A stretch of DNA of 64,000 nt. Origin: F-183 sp964627455. GTDB lineage: Bacteria; Acidobacteriota; Terriglobia; Bryobacterales; Bryobacteraceae. Positions 50,584 through 58,520 of the stretch are shown in pieces. The stretch is taken from positions 1 to 64,000 of the forward strand of contig CAZVKC010000009.1 in NCBI GenBank assembly GCA_964627455.1, given 5' to 3'. A program made the translations under genes and the position numbers. A model generated the notes under the pieces. That model saw only the letters and a list, made by a program, of their open reading frames with translations, had not been told where the DNA came from and did not search any database. Numbering within the stretch: the first letter of the stretch is position 1; each line of letters starts with the position of its first letter.

Positions 50584-51573
50584 TTAGAATGCCGTCGCGC
50601 CGCTGATGCCGTTGTTCTGCAGGACCACCTGCATCTTCTCGAGGGCGGCCTTGTGGATCTGGGAGACGCGGCTTTCGTTGATGCCGAGCACGCCGCCGAT
50701 TTCCTTCATCGTCATTTCATTGGTGTAGTACAGCATGACGACTTTCTGGTAGCGTTCAGGCAGGGTCTTCATCGCGATGCCGAGGGCGGCGCGAAGCTGC
50801 TCATGGGAGCACATGTTGTCCGGCTGGGTTTCGGGCTTGGACGGGAAGTCGGGGGCCGGCAGGTCGTCCTGTTCGGTGGCGCGGGACGAGGCCGAGATCA
50901 GACCGACGTTGCGGAGGTCCACCATCATTTGACGCCAGCGTTCGACGTCGACGCCGAGCTTGGCGGCGATTTCGGATTCGGTCGGGTTGCGCTGCAGTTC
51001 GGCGGCGAGGTCGCGAGTAACGGCTTCCACCTGCTTGTGTCGGCGGCGGAGGTCCCGGGACGCCCAGTCGAGCTGGCGCAGGCTGTCGAGGATGGCGCCC
51101 TTGATGCGGTGCTTGGCGTAGCTCGAGAAGACCACCTGCTTGTCCGGATTGTATTTGCTGGCGGCGTCAAACAGCCCGAGGATGCCGGCATGGACGAGAT
51201 CGTCGAGATCGACGTGAACCGGCAGGTTTTCGTGCACGCGAACCGCGATGGCGCGAACCAGCGGCAGGTGCTCGAGGACAACGCGGTCGCGGCGGGCCTG
51301 ACGTGATTCCTTCACGTCGTTGATGTCGATGACCGGAGCCTGATCCAGTTCAAGGGCTTGGGCGGCGAGACTCATGGCGAATTCGTTTTCGCTGTCCTGA
51401 TCCTCGAGGTCCACTTCCGCGGAATCCTCCAAGAGTTCCTCATCGGCCGGCGCGGACAGGACGTGAACCTTGGCCTTGGCGCTGGTCCGTTTGGATTGGG
51501 TCTTGGCGGCGCGGCGCACCGTCACCTTCACTTCGATCTTGGCCATTGCGACTGCGGCTGCGGACTTTCTCAT
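50584..51573 (-). CDS. FliA/WhiG-type RNA polymerase sigma factor
   Basis: About 329 residues. A basic, Ala/Lys-rich N-terminal tail of about 70 residues precedes sigma region 2 (LDDLVHAGILGLFDAASKYNP, FSSYAKHRIKGAILDSLRQLDWASRDLRR), region 3 and region 4 (LPERYQKVVMLYYTNEMTMKEIGGVLGINESRVSQIHKAAL). It is a group 3 sigma factor of the FliA/WhiG/SigF-like kind. I start it at the ATG at 51573, 7 bases behind GAGGGA; a longer frame to 51675 and a shorter one at 51546 are possible. No flagellar or anti-sigma gene is nearby; a terminator follows. Confidence 0.88.
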   Translation of the reverse strand: MRKSAAAVAMAKIEVKVTVRRAAKTQSKRTSAKAKVHVLSAPADEELLEDSAEVDLEDQDSENEFAMSLAAQALELDQAPVIDINDVKESRQARRDRVVLEHLPLVRAIAVRVHENLPVHVDLDDLVHAGILGLFDAASKYNPDKQVVFSSYAKHRIKGAILDSLRQLDWASRDLRRRHKQVEAVTRDLAAELQRNPTESEIAAKLGVDVERWRQMMVDLRNVGLISASSRATEQDDLPAPDFPSKPETQPDNMCSHEQLRAALGIAMKTLPERYQKVVMLYYTNEMTMKEIGGVLGINESRVSQIHKAALEKMQVVLQNNGISGATAF

Positions 51574-51675
51574 TGAACTATCCCTCTGTACTCCTGGTTT
51601 CTCTTGCTCGTGCCTGTTTGCCAGGCATCTTGTGACGATCCCTAAGAATGCACGGGCGTGACCAAAATTCGTCAC

Positions 51676-52016
51676 TCCCGGACTGCTACGAGAACCGATT
51701 TCGTCAGGAGTCCTGTTGGCGTTGCAACTACAACAACTTAGCGGAAGTCACTGAGTGCGGATTGAGGTGATTTCCCCTCTACAGAATCTTCAGCGAGTAC
51801 CGAAACAACACTGACCAGGGTCCGCGTCGAGTACCAATTTGGAACTGAAGTTCCATAAAGGTACCGGACGTACTTTCCGAAACGCATCCTCTAGATCAGA
51901 GCTTATAGAGTCAGGGGAGATAAGTACCTTAGTGAGATACCCGAGAGTATGACTAGATGTTTCCGTAGGTGAGTAAGGACTAAAGGACTAGTCCGTAGGG
52001 GCCTGGGGGGCGCCGA
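51676..52016. other. Noncoding stretch between sigma factor and phosphatase genes
   Basis: About 340 bases with visibly lower G+C than the rest. No gene seen on either strand. It holds GGAACT-GA-AGTTCC (51841-51854), several GTACC words (CGAGTACC twice), and the hairpin listed separately. It should contain the sigma factor promoter (minus strand). Any structured RNA here is speculation. Confidence 0.5.
51977..51994 (-). terminator. Small hairpin behind the phosphatase gene
   Basis: GGACTA-AAGGAC-TAGTCC, 6-bp stem with 6-base loop, 23 bases downstream of the phosphatase stop (minus strand), followed by TTACTC. Weak terminator at best. Confidence 0.35.
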
Positions 52017-53750
52017 TCACTGCATCAGCGCCGTCACTCCCCTTAGCGGGATGCCTTGGGAGCCAGGGAGTTGAGAGATACCTAACAATACAGTCACTGT
52101 CGGGGAGATGTCGACAGCGCGGTAGCAGTCCTGGCAGGTGGTCGCTGCTTTCGGGACCCCATGACCGGAAGCGATCACATAGGACCGTATCTCGGCACGG
52201 GTGGGGTCAAACCCATGCTCCCCTTTAGGATAGGGATACGGCGCTATTGCTGGTGCCCGGGTGGATTCGACTGGGTAATAGCCCGGCTTGAGATCGAAGC
52301 AGAGGTCCGGGGCGTTGGGCCCCTTCAGTCCAAAACGCTCGGCCAGGGCATCCGCATGATAGAAGCGGGTAAACAGGCGGCCACCGCCAGCGGCACTGAG
52401 CTTTTGTTCGAGGGCTGCAACAAGAGCCGGCTTCGCTGCCGGATCCACGACGCCGCTTTTCCAGTCCGTCGTATTAATGAAGAGGCAGGAAACGTTCGGG
52501 ACCACCTGTTCACGGGGGAAGCCGAGTTCCGACAGCAGCGTCGACATCCGGATCTCGTGCGTGTTGGCCGCCATCCCGTGGTCACTGGTGAACAGCACGG
52601 CGTCGCGTTTCAAGTCATAAGCCGCGACCACTTGCCGCAACCCCTCGTCCAGCGCCGCATATGCGTGCGTGCGGAAGGCATCGACAGCCGCAGTCCCGGT
52701 GGCCGACAAACCATACCAGGCATGCTCGATGTCGTCGATCACAGGATAGTAGCCGACCATCAAGCGCGGATTCTGCTTGCGGATGAGTGCTACCGTCTGC
52801 CGGGTGATCTGCCGGACACACAGCTCTTCGGTTTCCAGGTAGCGCCGTTCCGCCGTCCCGTCACCGCCTTGCGGCAGGATCCGGCCGAACTCACCGCGCT
52901 CGTACAACCCGGTCGCCGAGTTGCCGACGAACGGGCCGGTTTCCACCTGCAAGTCGAAGCCGAGTTCCCCGGAATGCGCCAGTTCCTGCGCGGCTGTCCT
53001 ATATAGAAGGAAGTCGCCGGCGCTGAACTCGAACAGCCGGAAGTAAACGCCGGTCCGAATCCCGTTGGCCTCCACCCACAGAGGTTCCGAAAAATGCCGT
53101 GCCAGCGGCCGGTTCCGGGGACCCGCCGTCTCGGTGGCGACCCACGGCACATCCACCGAATTGCCGCCGAACGAGACTCGCAGACCTTTCGCCTGGCGCT
53201 CGACCCGGAACGTCAGCGGACCATCCTTCCATTCCGTGCCGCCTTTCAGCCCCGCCGCCCGCAGGACGCGCGCCGGGGCGATGGTCCAGGACTGGTACCC
53301 GTTCACTGCCACCGCCTTGCCCGCACTTTGCTCGTTGAAGGGATACAACTGCGTCGCCTGGTAAGCTACCGCCGAAACACCCTGCCTCGCCGCAGCCGTC
53401 CAGATGGGTTCCGCGGCCAGGGTTTCGGAGCGGAAGCCGGTGATCGTTTCGCGCAAGGCGAATCGGGAACGGGGCTGGCGCGGATTGGTGTTCGAGAAAA
53501 TGCCGTTGACGCCCGCCCAGGCCCCGGTGAATAGTGCGGCGTGTCCTGCCGAGGTCTTGCTGGGGAACGAGGTCTGCAGTGGCGCGATCATGCCTCGACG
53601 GGCAAGGCGATGGAGCGTGGTGAGTTCGCGTCCGGGACCCTTCGGGTTGGTGAGATTCTGGTAGCCGAGTCCGTCCAGACTGATCAAAAGGACGCGGTTC
53701 TCCGCCAGCAGACAGAACGGCAGCAATAGCAGGACCAGACGGCTTACCAT
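52017..53750 (-). CDS. Alkaline phosphatase-superfamily phosphodiesterase (exported)
   Basis: About 577 residues, type I phosphodiesterase/nucleotide pyrophosphatase family. A signal peptide (MVSRLVLLLLPFCLLAE) is followed by ISLDGLGYQN (metal Asp), the nucleophile loop SFPSKTSAGHAALFTGA, DDIEHAWYG, FTSDHGMA and EHGFDP. It likely hydrolyses a phosphodiester in the periplasm. The ATG I chose gives the clean signal peptide but abuts head to head the ATG of the next gene; a start 33 bases upstream (53783) would place it inside that gene. Confidence 0.88.
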   Translation of the reverse strand: MVSRLVLLLLPFCLLAENRVLLISLDGLGYQNLTNPKGPGRELTTLHRLARRGMIAPLQTSFPSKTSAGHAALFTGAWAGVNGIFSNTNPRQPRSRFALRETITGFRSETLAAEPIWTAAARQGVSAVAYQATQLYPFNEQSAGKAVAVNGYQSWTIAPARVLRAAGLKGGTEWKDGPLTFRVERQAKGLRVSFGGNSVDVPWVATETAGPRNRPLARHFSEPLWVEANGIRTGVYFRLFEFSAGDFLLYRTAAQELAHSGELGFDLQVETGPFVGNSATGLYERGEFGRILPQGGDGTAERRYLETEELCVRQITRQTVALIRKQNPRLMVGYYPVIDDIEHAWYGLSATGTAAVDAFRTHAYAALDEGLRQVVAAYDLKRDAVLFTSDHGMAANTHEIRMSTLLSELGFPREQVVPNVSCLFINTTDWKSGVVDPAAKPALVAALEQKLSAAGGGRLFTRFYHADALAERFGLKGPNAPDLCFDLKPGYYPVESTRAPAIAPYPYPKGEHGFDPTRAEIRSYVIASGHGVPKAATTCQDCYRAVDISPTVTVLLGISQLPGSQGIPLRGVTALMQ

Positions 53751-55556
53751 ATGAAAACGATCGTGATGACTCCCCACCTTCATGTTACCCGCCGTGACGC
53801 CGTTCGGCTTTCGCTTGCAACGGCCGGATTGTTACAAGGCCAGACGGTTGTCGGGCCTCGTACCGAGCCGATCCTCATTCAATGCGCGGGACTGGAGTTT
53901 CTCTTCGACCCGAAAATTGCTTTCGTTCGGCACATTCGATGGAACGGGATCGAAGTCCTCAACGGGATCTATGTAGCGGTTCGAGACGAGGTGTGGGGGA
54001 CCGTCGCGCCACGGGTGTCGAACGTCATCGTCGAGACCGAGGCGGACGCGTTCAAGGTCGTGTTCGAGGTGTCCTGCCAGCAGGGCGGCATCGACTTCGA
54101 ATGGCGCGGCACGATAACCGGGGCGCCGCGGGCGCTCACCTTCGAAATGGAAGGCGAGGCGAAGACGACCTTCAAGAAGAACCGCATCGGATTCTGCGTG
54201 CTCCATCCATTGAAGGAGTGTTTGGGCAAACCGTGCAAGATCGATCGCGAAGGGAATGTCACGGTCGACGACAAGTTTCCGGATGCGATCGCCCCGCATC
54301 AGCCGTTCATCGACATGCGGGGGATCCGCCATGAAGTGTATCCGGGTTTGATGGCCGAGGTCCGCTTCACGGGCGATACGTTCGAGATGGAGGACCACCG
54401 CAACTGGACGGACGGTAACTTCAAGACGTATTGCACGCCGCTCTCGAAGCCGTTTCCGGTGGAGGTCAAGCAGGGAACGAAGATCGTGCAGACGGTATCG
54501 TTGCGGCTGGCGGGAACGCCGAGGCCCGTGCCTGAGCAGTGGCGGAAGCCGTACGAGGTCCGCATCGATGCGCCGGCGGCGAACTCGATGTCCTTCGCAC
54601 GGATGCCTGCGATCGGCTTCGGTGCGGCGATGGACCAGGATCCGCTGACGGCCGCCGATGCGAAGCGTCTGGCGCTGCTCGCGCCCGCGCACATTCGTGT
54701 GGATTTCCTGCCTGGCGCTGTCGATGCGACCCTCGATCGTGTGGCAAGCGTGATCACCGGNNNNNNNNNNNNNNNNNNNNNNNNNNNNNNNNNNNNNNNN
54801 NNNNNNNNNNNNNNNNNNNNNNNNNNNNNNNNNNNNNNNNNNNNNNNNNNNNNNNNNNNNTCGGTGAATCCGCAGGTGCACGCGTTCGACAACATGAGCG
54901 TGATGGAGAATTTGAGTCCGCAGATGGACACGGTGCGGACGGCGCGGACGTTTGTGGGTGCGGACAAAGCTTTGGCGGTTTCACCCGTGACGTTAAAGCC
55001 GCGCTTCAATCCGCAGGCGAAGGTGCAGCCGCAGACCAAGCCCGGCGAACTGCCGGCGCGCGTGGATCCGCGGCAGAAGACGTTGTTCGCCGCTGCCTGG
55101 ACGCTCGGCAGCTTGCGGTACCTCGCGGGTGGCGTCAACAGCGTCACGTACTATGAGACCCACGGCTGGGCAGGTGTCATGGACAGGGACATCGTGCACC
55201 CGGCGTATCATGTGTTTGCGAGTGTGGCGGGTTGGAATGAAGTTGCCGGTCCGCTGGCGAACTCGGATCCATCTGCAGTAGCCGCGATGCTGGTGCTGCA
55301 GCAACAGCGTCGTCGCAGGAGATTGCTGCTGGCGAACCTCACCGACACGGTGCAGCGAATTCGTCTCGGGCTTGGTGCGCTCAACGCCGCAGGGTGGCGC
55401 GTGCGGATCCTTGATTCCGAAACCGAGCGTGAAGCAATGAAACGGCCGGATTCCTTCCTGGCCGGTTATGACTGGGACATCCGCGGACCCGGATCCCGGA
55501 AAGAGATCTCGCTACTCCCTTACGCGACGGCGGTCCTGACCGAAATCACTACCTAG
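53751..55556 (+). CDS. ApnL (D-apionate lactonase)-like protein, interrupted by a gap
   Basis: Seen: a Tat-like leader (TRRDAVRLSLATAGLLQG) and then IRWNGIEVLNGIYVAVRD, FEVSCQQGGIDFEWRGTI, KKNRIGFCVLHPLKECLG and FEMEDHRNWTDGNFKTYCTPL. As I recall, these stretches are shared with D-apionate lactonase ApnL and related hypothetical proteins. A TIM-barrel-like part follows, cut by 100 N. The length is about 600 residues, close to the family. A later ATG at 53766 keeps the leader and may be the true start. No sugar-transport genes are near, so the substrate is open. Confidence 0.72.
   Translation: MKTIVMTPHLHVTRRDAVRLSLATAGLLQGQTVVGPRTEPILIQCAGLEFLFDPKIAFVRHIRWNGIEVLNGIYVAVRDEVWGTVAPRVSNVIVETEADAFKVVFEVSCQQGGIDFEWRGTITGAPRALTFEMEGEAKTTFKKNRIGFCVLHPLKECLGKPCKIDREGNVTVDDKFPDAIAPHQPFIDMRGIRHEVYPGLMAEVRFTGDTFEMEDHRNWTDGNFKTYCTPLSKPFPVEVKQGTKIVQTVSLRLAGTPRPVPEQWRKPYEVRIDAPAANSMSFARMPAIGFGAAMDQDPLTAADAKRLALLAPAHIRVDFLPGAVDATLDRVASVITXXXXXXXXXXXXXXXXXXXXXXXXXXXXXXXXXXSVNPQVHAFDNMSVMENLSPQMDTVRTARTFVGADKALAVSPVTLKPRFNPQAKVQPQTKPGELPARVDPRQKTLFAAAWTLGSLRYLAGGVNSVTYYETHGWAGVMDRDIVHPAYHVFASVAGWNEVAGPLANSDPSAVAAMLVLQQQRRRRRLLLANLTDTVQRIRLGLGALNAAGWRVRILDSETEREAMKRPDSFLAGYDWDIRGPGSRKEISLLPYATAVLTEITT
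54761..54860. other. Assembly gap, 100 N
   Basis: Exactly 100 unknown bases inside the ApnL-like gene; probably a placeholder gap. Confidence 0.95.
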
Positions 55557-56368
55557 CGATTGACGGGAGGCAGGGGATAGCGCGGCTTGTTGTCGAAGAT
55601 CTCGGCGAACAGCTTGACCAGTTCGTCGTGCAACAGGCCGTTGGTCGTGAGCAGATGCGGCGCGCGAACCTGGAAGGGTTCGCCGTGCATGCCCGAGCAA
55701 CGTCCACCGGCTTCTTCGACAATCAGCGATCCGGCGGCGAGGTCCCACGGATTCAGCGTGAATTCCCAGAAGCCGTCGAGGCGGCCGCAGGCGACATAGG
55801 CGAGGTCGATGGCGGCGGCGCCTCCGCGGCGGACCCCGTGGGTCAACATCGCAAGCTGATAGTAGAAGTGGATGTTGATGTTCTGGTGCCGGCGGCGGCT
55901 GGGGAACCCGGTGGAGAGCAGGGAATCCTCGAGGCGCGCGGTCTTCGAAACGTGGATCCGGCGATTGTTCAGGTACGCGCCGCCGCCACGCTCTGCCGCG
56001 AACATCTCGTTGCGGTTCGGATCGTAGATCACGCCGGCGATGATTTCGCCAGCCTTCTCGAGGCCCATCGTGACATTGAAATTCGGATAGCCGTGCGCAA
56101 AATTCGTGGTGCCGTCGAGCGGGTCGACGTACCAGCAGTATTCGCTCGCGTGTTCCTCGGTGCCGCCGCCTTCTTCGGCCACGATGTTGTGGTTGGGAAA
56201 ATGCGAGCGCAGTTTCTCGACGATCAACGCTTCGGACGCGCGGTCCGCGGCGGTGACGAGATCGTGCTCGCCCTTCAGTTCAAAGCCGACGCGGCGTTCG
56301 AGATACTGCAACTGCAATGCGCCCGCCTCGCGGGCAATTTCCATGCTGGTTTCGAGGAATGAGGGCAC
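55553..56368 (-). CDS. suhB: Inositol monophosphatase-family protein
   Basis: 271 residues. Metal-site motifs of the family: EEGGGTEE, WYVDPLDGTTNF and NPWDLAAGSLIVEEAGG. It dephosphorylates inositol-1-phosphate or a related sugar phosphate; SuhB homologues also bind RNA polymerase/NusA. GTG start. Its TAG stop shares CTAG with the stop of the ApnL-like gene. The Hfq-like gene is 15 bases upstream, so the two may be in one operon. Confidence 0.92.
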   Translation of the reverse strand: MPSFLETSMEIAREAGALQLQYLERRVGFELKGEHDLVTAADRASEALIVEKLRSHFPNHNIVAEEGGGTEEHASEYCWYVDPLDGTTNFAHGYPNFNVTMGLEKAGEIIAGVIYDPNRNEMFAAERGGGAYLNNRRIHVSKTARLEDSLLSTGFPSRRRHQNINIHFYYQLAMLTHGVRRGGAAAIDLAYVACGRLDGFWEFTLNPWDLAAGSLIVEEAGGRCSGMHGEPFQVRAPHLLTTNGLLHDELVKLFAEIFDNKPRYPLPPVNR

Positions 56369-56383
56369 TGTGATGGGGGCTGG

Positions 56384-56623
56384 TTACTGGACGGCCGGTT
56401 GATCCTCTTCCCAGAGGTACTTGATGTCGTGCTTATAGAGGAAGAGGTTGGGTTCGCCGGTGCGAGTCAGGCGAATCAGATTCTGATCGTAGAACTCGAT
56501 GATGCCCGTCACCTCGCTGTCGCCCTCGAGGCGAATGCGGACCTTGGCCTGGCGCTCGACCAGACTGCGCAGGTATTTCACTTCTTCGAAGGTCTGATCC
56601 GGAGCTTTGGTTTTGGCCGTCAT
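56384..56623 (-). CDS. Hfq-like (Sm-fold) RNA-binding protein
   Basis: About 79 residues. The Sm1 and Sm2 strands are seen: VRIRLEGDSEVTGIIEFYDQNLIRLTR and LFLYKHDIKYL, where YKHxI is the Hfq signature that binds poly-U. The N-terminal helix has YLRSLVERQA. It is a divergent Hfq (the usual NxFD stretch is EFYD). It should form hexamers and guide small RNAs. I prefer the ATG 10 bases after the VWA stop; an ATG at 56653 inside that gene would add 10 residues. Confidence 0.8.
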   Translation of the reverse strand: MTAKTKAPDQTFEEVKYLRSLVERQAKVRIRLEGDSEVTGIIEFYDQNLIRLTRTGEPNLFLYKHDIKYLWEEDQPAVQ

Positions 56624-56633
56624 CGAATTGTTG

Positions 56634-57554
56634 TCAGGGCGCTGCGTCCCCATAATAACCGCTACGCGTCGAGATCCGCAAACCAGAGCGGTTCGGGATT
56701 TCGATCTTCAGGCGATGAAAGCGATTCTTGGTTTCGGGTACGTTCTTCGGGTAATAGGCGAGCAGGTATTGCGAGCGAAGATCGCGCAGGATGCTGTCGA
56801 ACGCGGCGTCGAGTCCGGCCCCGATGTTGGGGGTGAAGACGCGTCCACCGGTTTCGGCGGCGAGGGTCGCCAACGCGTGTTCGCCGCCGGTGTTGCGGCC
56901 GGCGCCATTGGTGATGGGCACGACGAGGATCGGATAAATCACCGCGTTCGAGCGCTGCGCGGCTTCGAGCGCGTCGGCGAATTTGACGGCGCTGACCGTG
57001 TCGCCGCCGTCGGTGACGATGATGATGACGCGGCGGCCGTCGCGATCCTGTAGATGCTTGCCGGCGAACTGCAGCGCGTCGTACATGGCGGTTCCGCCCG
57101 TGGACCTCAACTTCTTCAGCGCGCCTTCGAGGCGGCTGAGATTGCGGGTGAAGCCGAGTTCGAGCGCGACCTCCCAACTGAAGCTATAAAGAGATGCGCG
57201 ATCCTCGACGTTGCCTTCGCGGAAGAGCGCGCGCAGGAAGCGGGTGACGGAATCGGTTTCGTACTTCAGGTTGGTGGCGGTAGACGACGAGGTATCGACC
57301 AGCACGGACACGGAAAGCGGCTGGGCGGTGGTGCGTTCGAAGACCGCGACTTCCTGCGGGACGCCGTTGTCGCTGATCTTGAAGTCGACCTTGGACAGGT
57401 CGCCGACGAGGTCGCCGGCGGGATCCTTCACGGTCGCGAGCAGGCGGACGAGTTTGACGTCGGCGCGGATCCGGTATTCCGGTTCCTGGCCCGCAACTGC
57501 ATGAATGAAGATCAGCAGGCCGGCGATCAACTTCGCGGCAGGGAATCGTCCCAC
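56634..57554 (-). CDS. VWFA-related acidobacterial protein (exported VWA)
   Basis: 306 residues. Signal peptide ending HAVAGQ, a beta-rich N-terminal part (VRLLATVKDPAGDLVGDLSK, DFKISDNG) and a VWA domain with metal site VDTSSS and IIVTDGGDT. This layout is the acidobacterial VWFA-related family with many paralogues per genome. Role unknown; perhaps surface protein assembly. GTG start inside the moaX-like gene (28-base overlap). Confidence 0.88.
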   Translation of the reverse strand: MGRFPAAKLIAGLLIFIHAVAGQEPEYRIRADVKLVRLLATVKDPAGDLVGDLSKVDFKISDNGVPQEVAVFERTTAQPLSVSVLVDTSSSTATNLKYETDSVTRFLRALFREGNVEDRASLYSFSWEVALELGFTRNLSRLEGALKKLRSTGGTAMYDALQFAGKHLQDRDGRRVIIIVTDGGDTVSAVKFADALEAAQRSNAVIYPILVVPITNGAGRNTGGEHALATLAAETGGRVFTPNIGAGLDAAFDSILRDLRSQYLLAYYPKNVPETKNRFHRLKIEIPNRSGLRISTRSGYYGDAAP

Positions 57555-58264
57555 TGGCCCTCCACCCAGACCTCGCCGTCCTCGAAATACTCTTTCTTCC
57601 AGATCGGCACGGTCTTTTTCAAACGGTCGATGCCTTCGAGCGCGGCATCGAAGGCGGCGCGGCGGTGTGGCGAGGTAACGATCACGGCGACGCTCGCTTC
57701 GGAGATGTCCATTTTGCCGAGGCGGTGGATGATGGCGACGCGGCCGACGTCGTGGCGTTGGGCGATGTCGATGCCGAGGTCCGCCATGACGCGGATCGCC
57801 ATGGCCTCATAACAGTGGTAGTCGAGGTAGCGGGTCTTGCGCCCGTTGGTGTTGTTGCGGACGACACCCTGGAAGTCCACGAACGCGCCGTCTTCGCCGC
57901 GCAGGAGTTTGGCGATCACCGGCCTGGTGTCGATAGGGTCGCGGGTGAGTGCAAAAAAATGTCCCTCCGGGGTTTCGATCACCGCAGTATAAGGAGACGC
58001 GGGTGACGAACCGCCGCTGACAGGAGGCAGGAAGGCGATCTCGTCCCCGTCGGCGACCGGCGTCGAGGGATCCGCAAATGCCTGATTCCGGGCGACTACG
58101 ATGCTCCGGCGGAGTTCCAGGAGACGGGGGGCTTTCGCCGCGTAATGCTGGAAAACCGTGTCGAGGGTTGCGCCGGCCTGGCTGAGGTCAAGGGTGTCTT
58201 CGGCTGTCCCGGTGACATCCCGGAGCAGCCCGAAAAAGAGGACTTTCACACGCACGCCTGTCAT
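57527..58264 (-). CDS. moaX: MoaD-MoaE fusion (molybdopterin synthase, MoaX-type)
   Basis: 245 residues. Residues 1-85 are a MoaD/ThiS-like ubiquitin fold ending in GG (PVSGG, Gly84-Gly85); residues ~92-240 are MoaE (RHRAVFDVA-like Cys-free core, HRLGKMDISEASVAVIV, PIWKKEYFEDGEVWVEGQ). The active site of MoaE is capped by the MoaD tail, which must end in a free thiocarboxylated Gly. Here the tail is internal, so cleavage after Gly85 is expected, as reported for the mycobacterial MoaX. It serves molybdopterin, which the CoxL-type enzyme at the start of the window needs. Confidence 0.87.
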   Translation of the reverse strand: MTGVRVKVLFFGLLRDVTGTAEDTLDLSQAGATLDTVFQHYAAKAPRLLELRRSIVVARNQAFADPSTPVADGDEIAFLPPVSGGSSPASPYTAVIETPEGHFFALTRDPIDTRPVIAKLLRGEDGAFVDFQGVVRNNTNGRKTRYLDYHCYEAMAIRVMADLGIDIAQRHDVGRVAIIHRLGKMDISEASVAVIVTSPHRRAAFDAALEGIDRLKKTVPIWKKEYFEDGEVWVEGQWDDSLPRS

Positions 58265-58383
58265 GTTAACGCAGATACACGAGGGACGCTCAGTGTGACC
58301 TATGGTTTCACCCCGTGGATAGTTTTTCTACAGTTCGCGGACTACGGGATCCGCAAATCGGGAGGCACGTCTCGAAGGTGGGT

Positions 58384-58412
58384 TTGTAAGTGACAGAAAA
58401 ATCGTGTATTCT
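58384..58412 (+). promoter_or_regulatory. Sigma-70-type promoter of the sensor kinase operon
   Basis: -35 box TTGTAA and -10 box TATTCT with exactly 17 bases between them; transcription should start near 58419, giving a leader of about 100 bases before the kinase start codon. Confidence 0.6.
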
Positions 58413-58520
58413 CATCTTATCTACACCCCGCTTCAGGGTGGCCGTTGAATTGCAGTAACACCCGGCGGAGTGGTGTCGCCAAGCCCGTGTATGGCTGGCG
58501 GCGCGGATGGGGTTTGCCCG

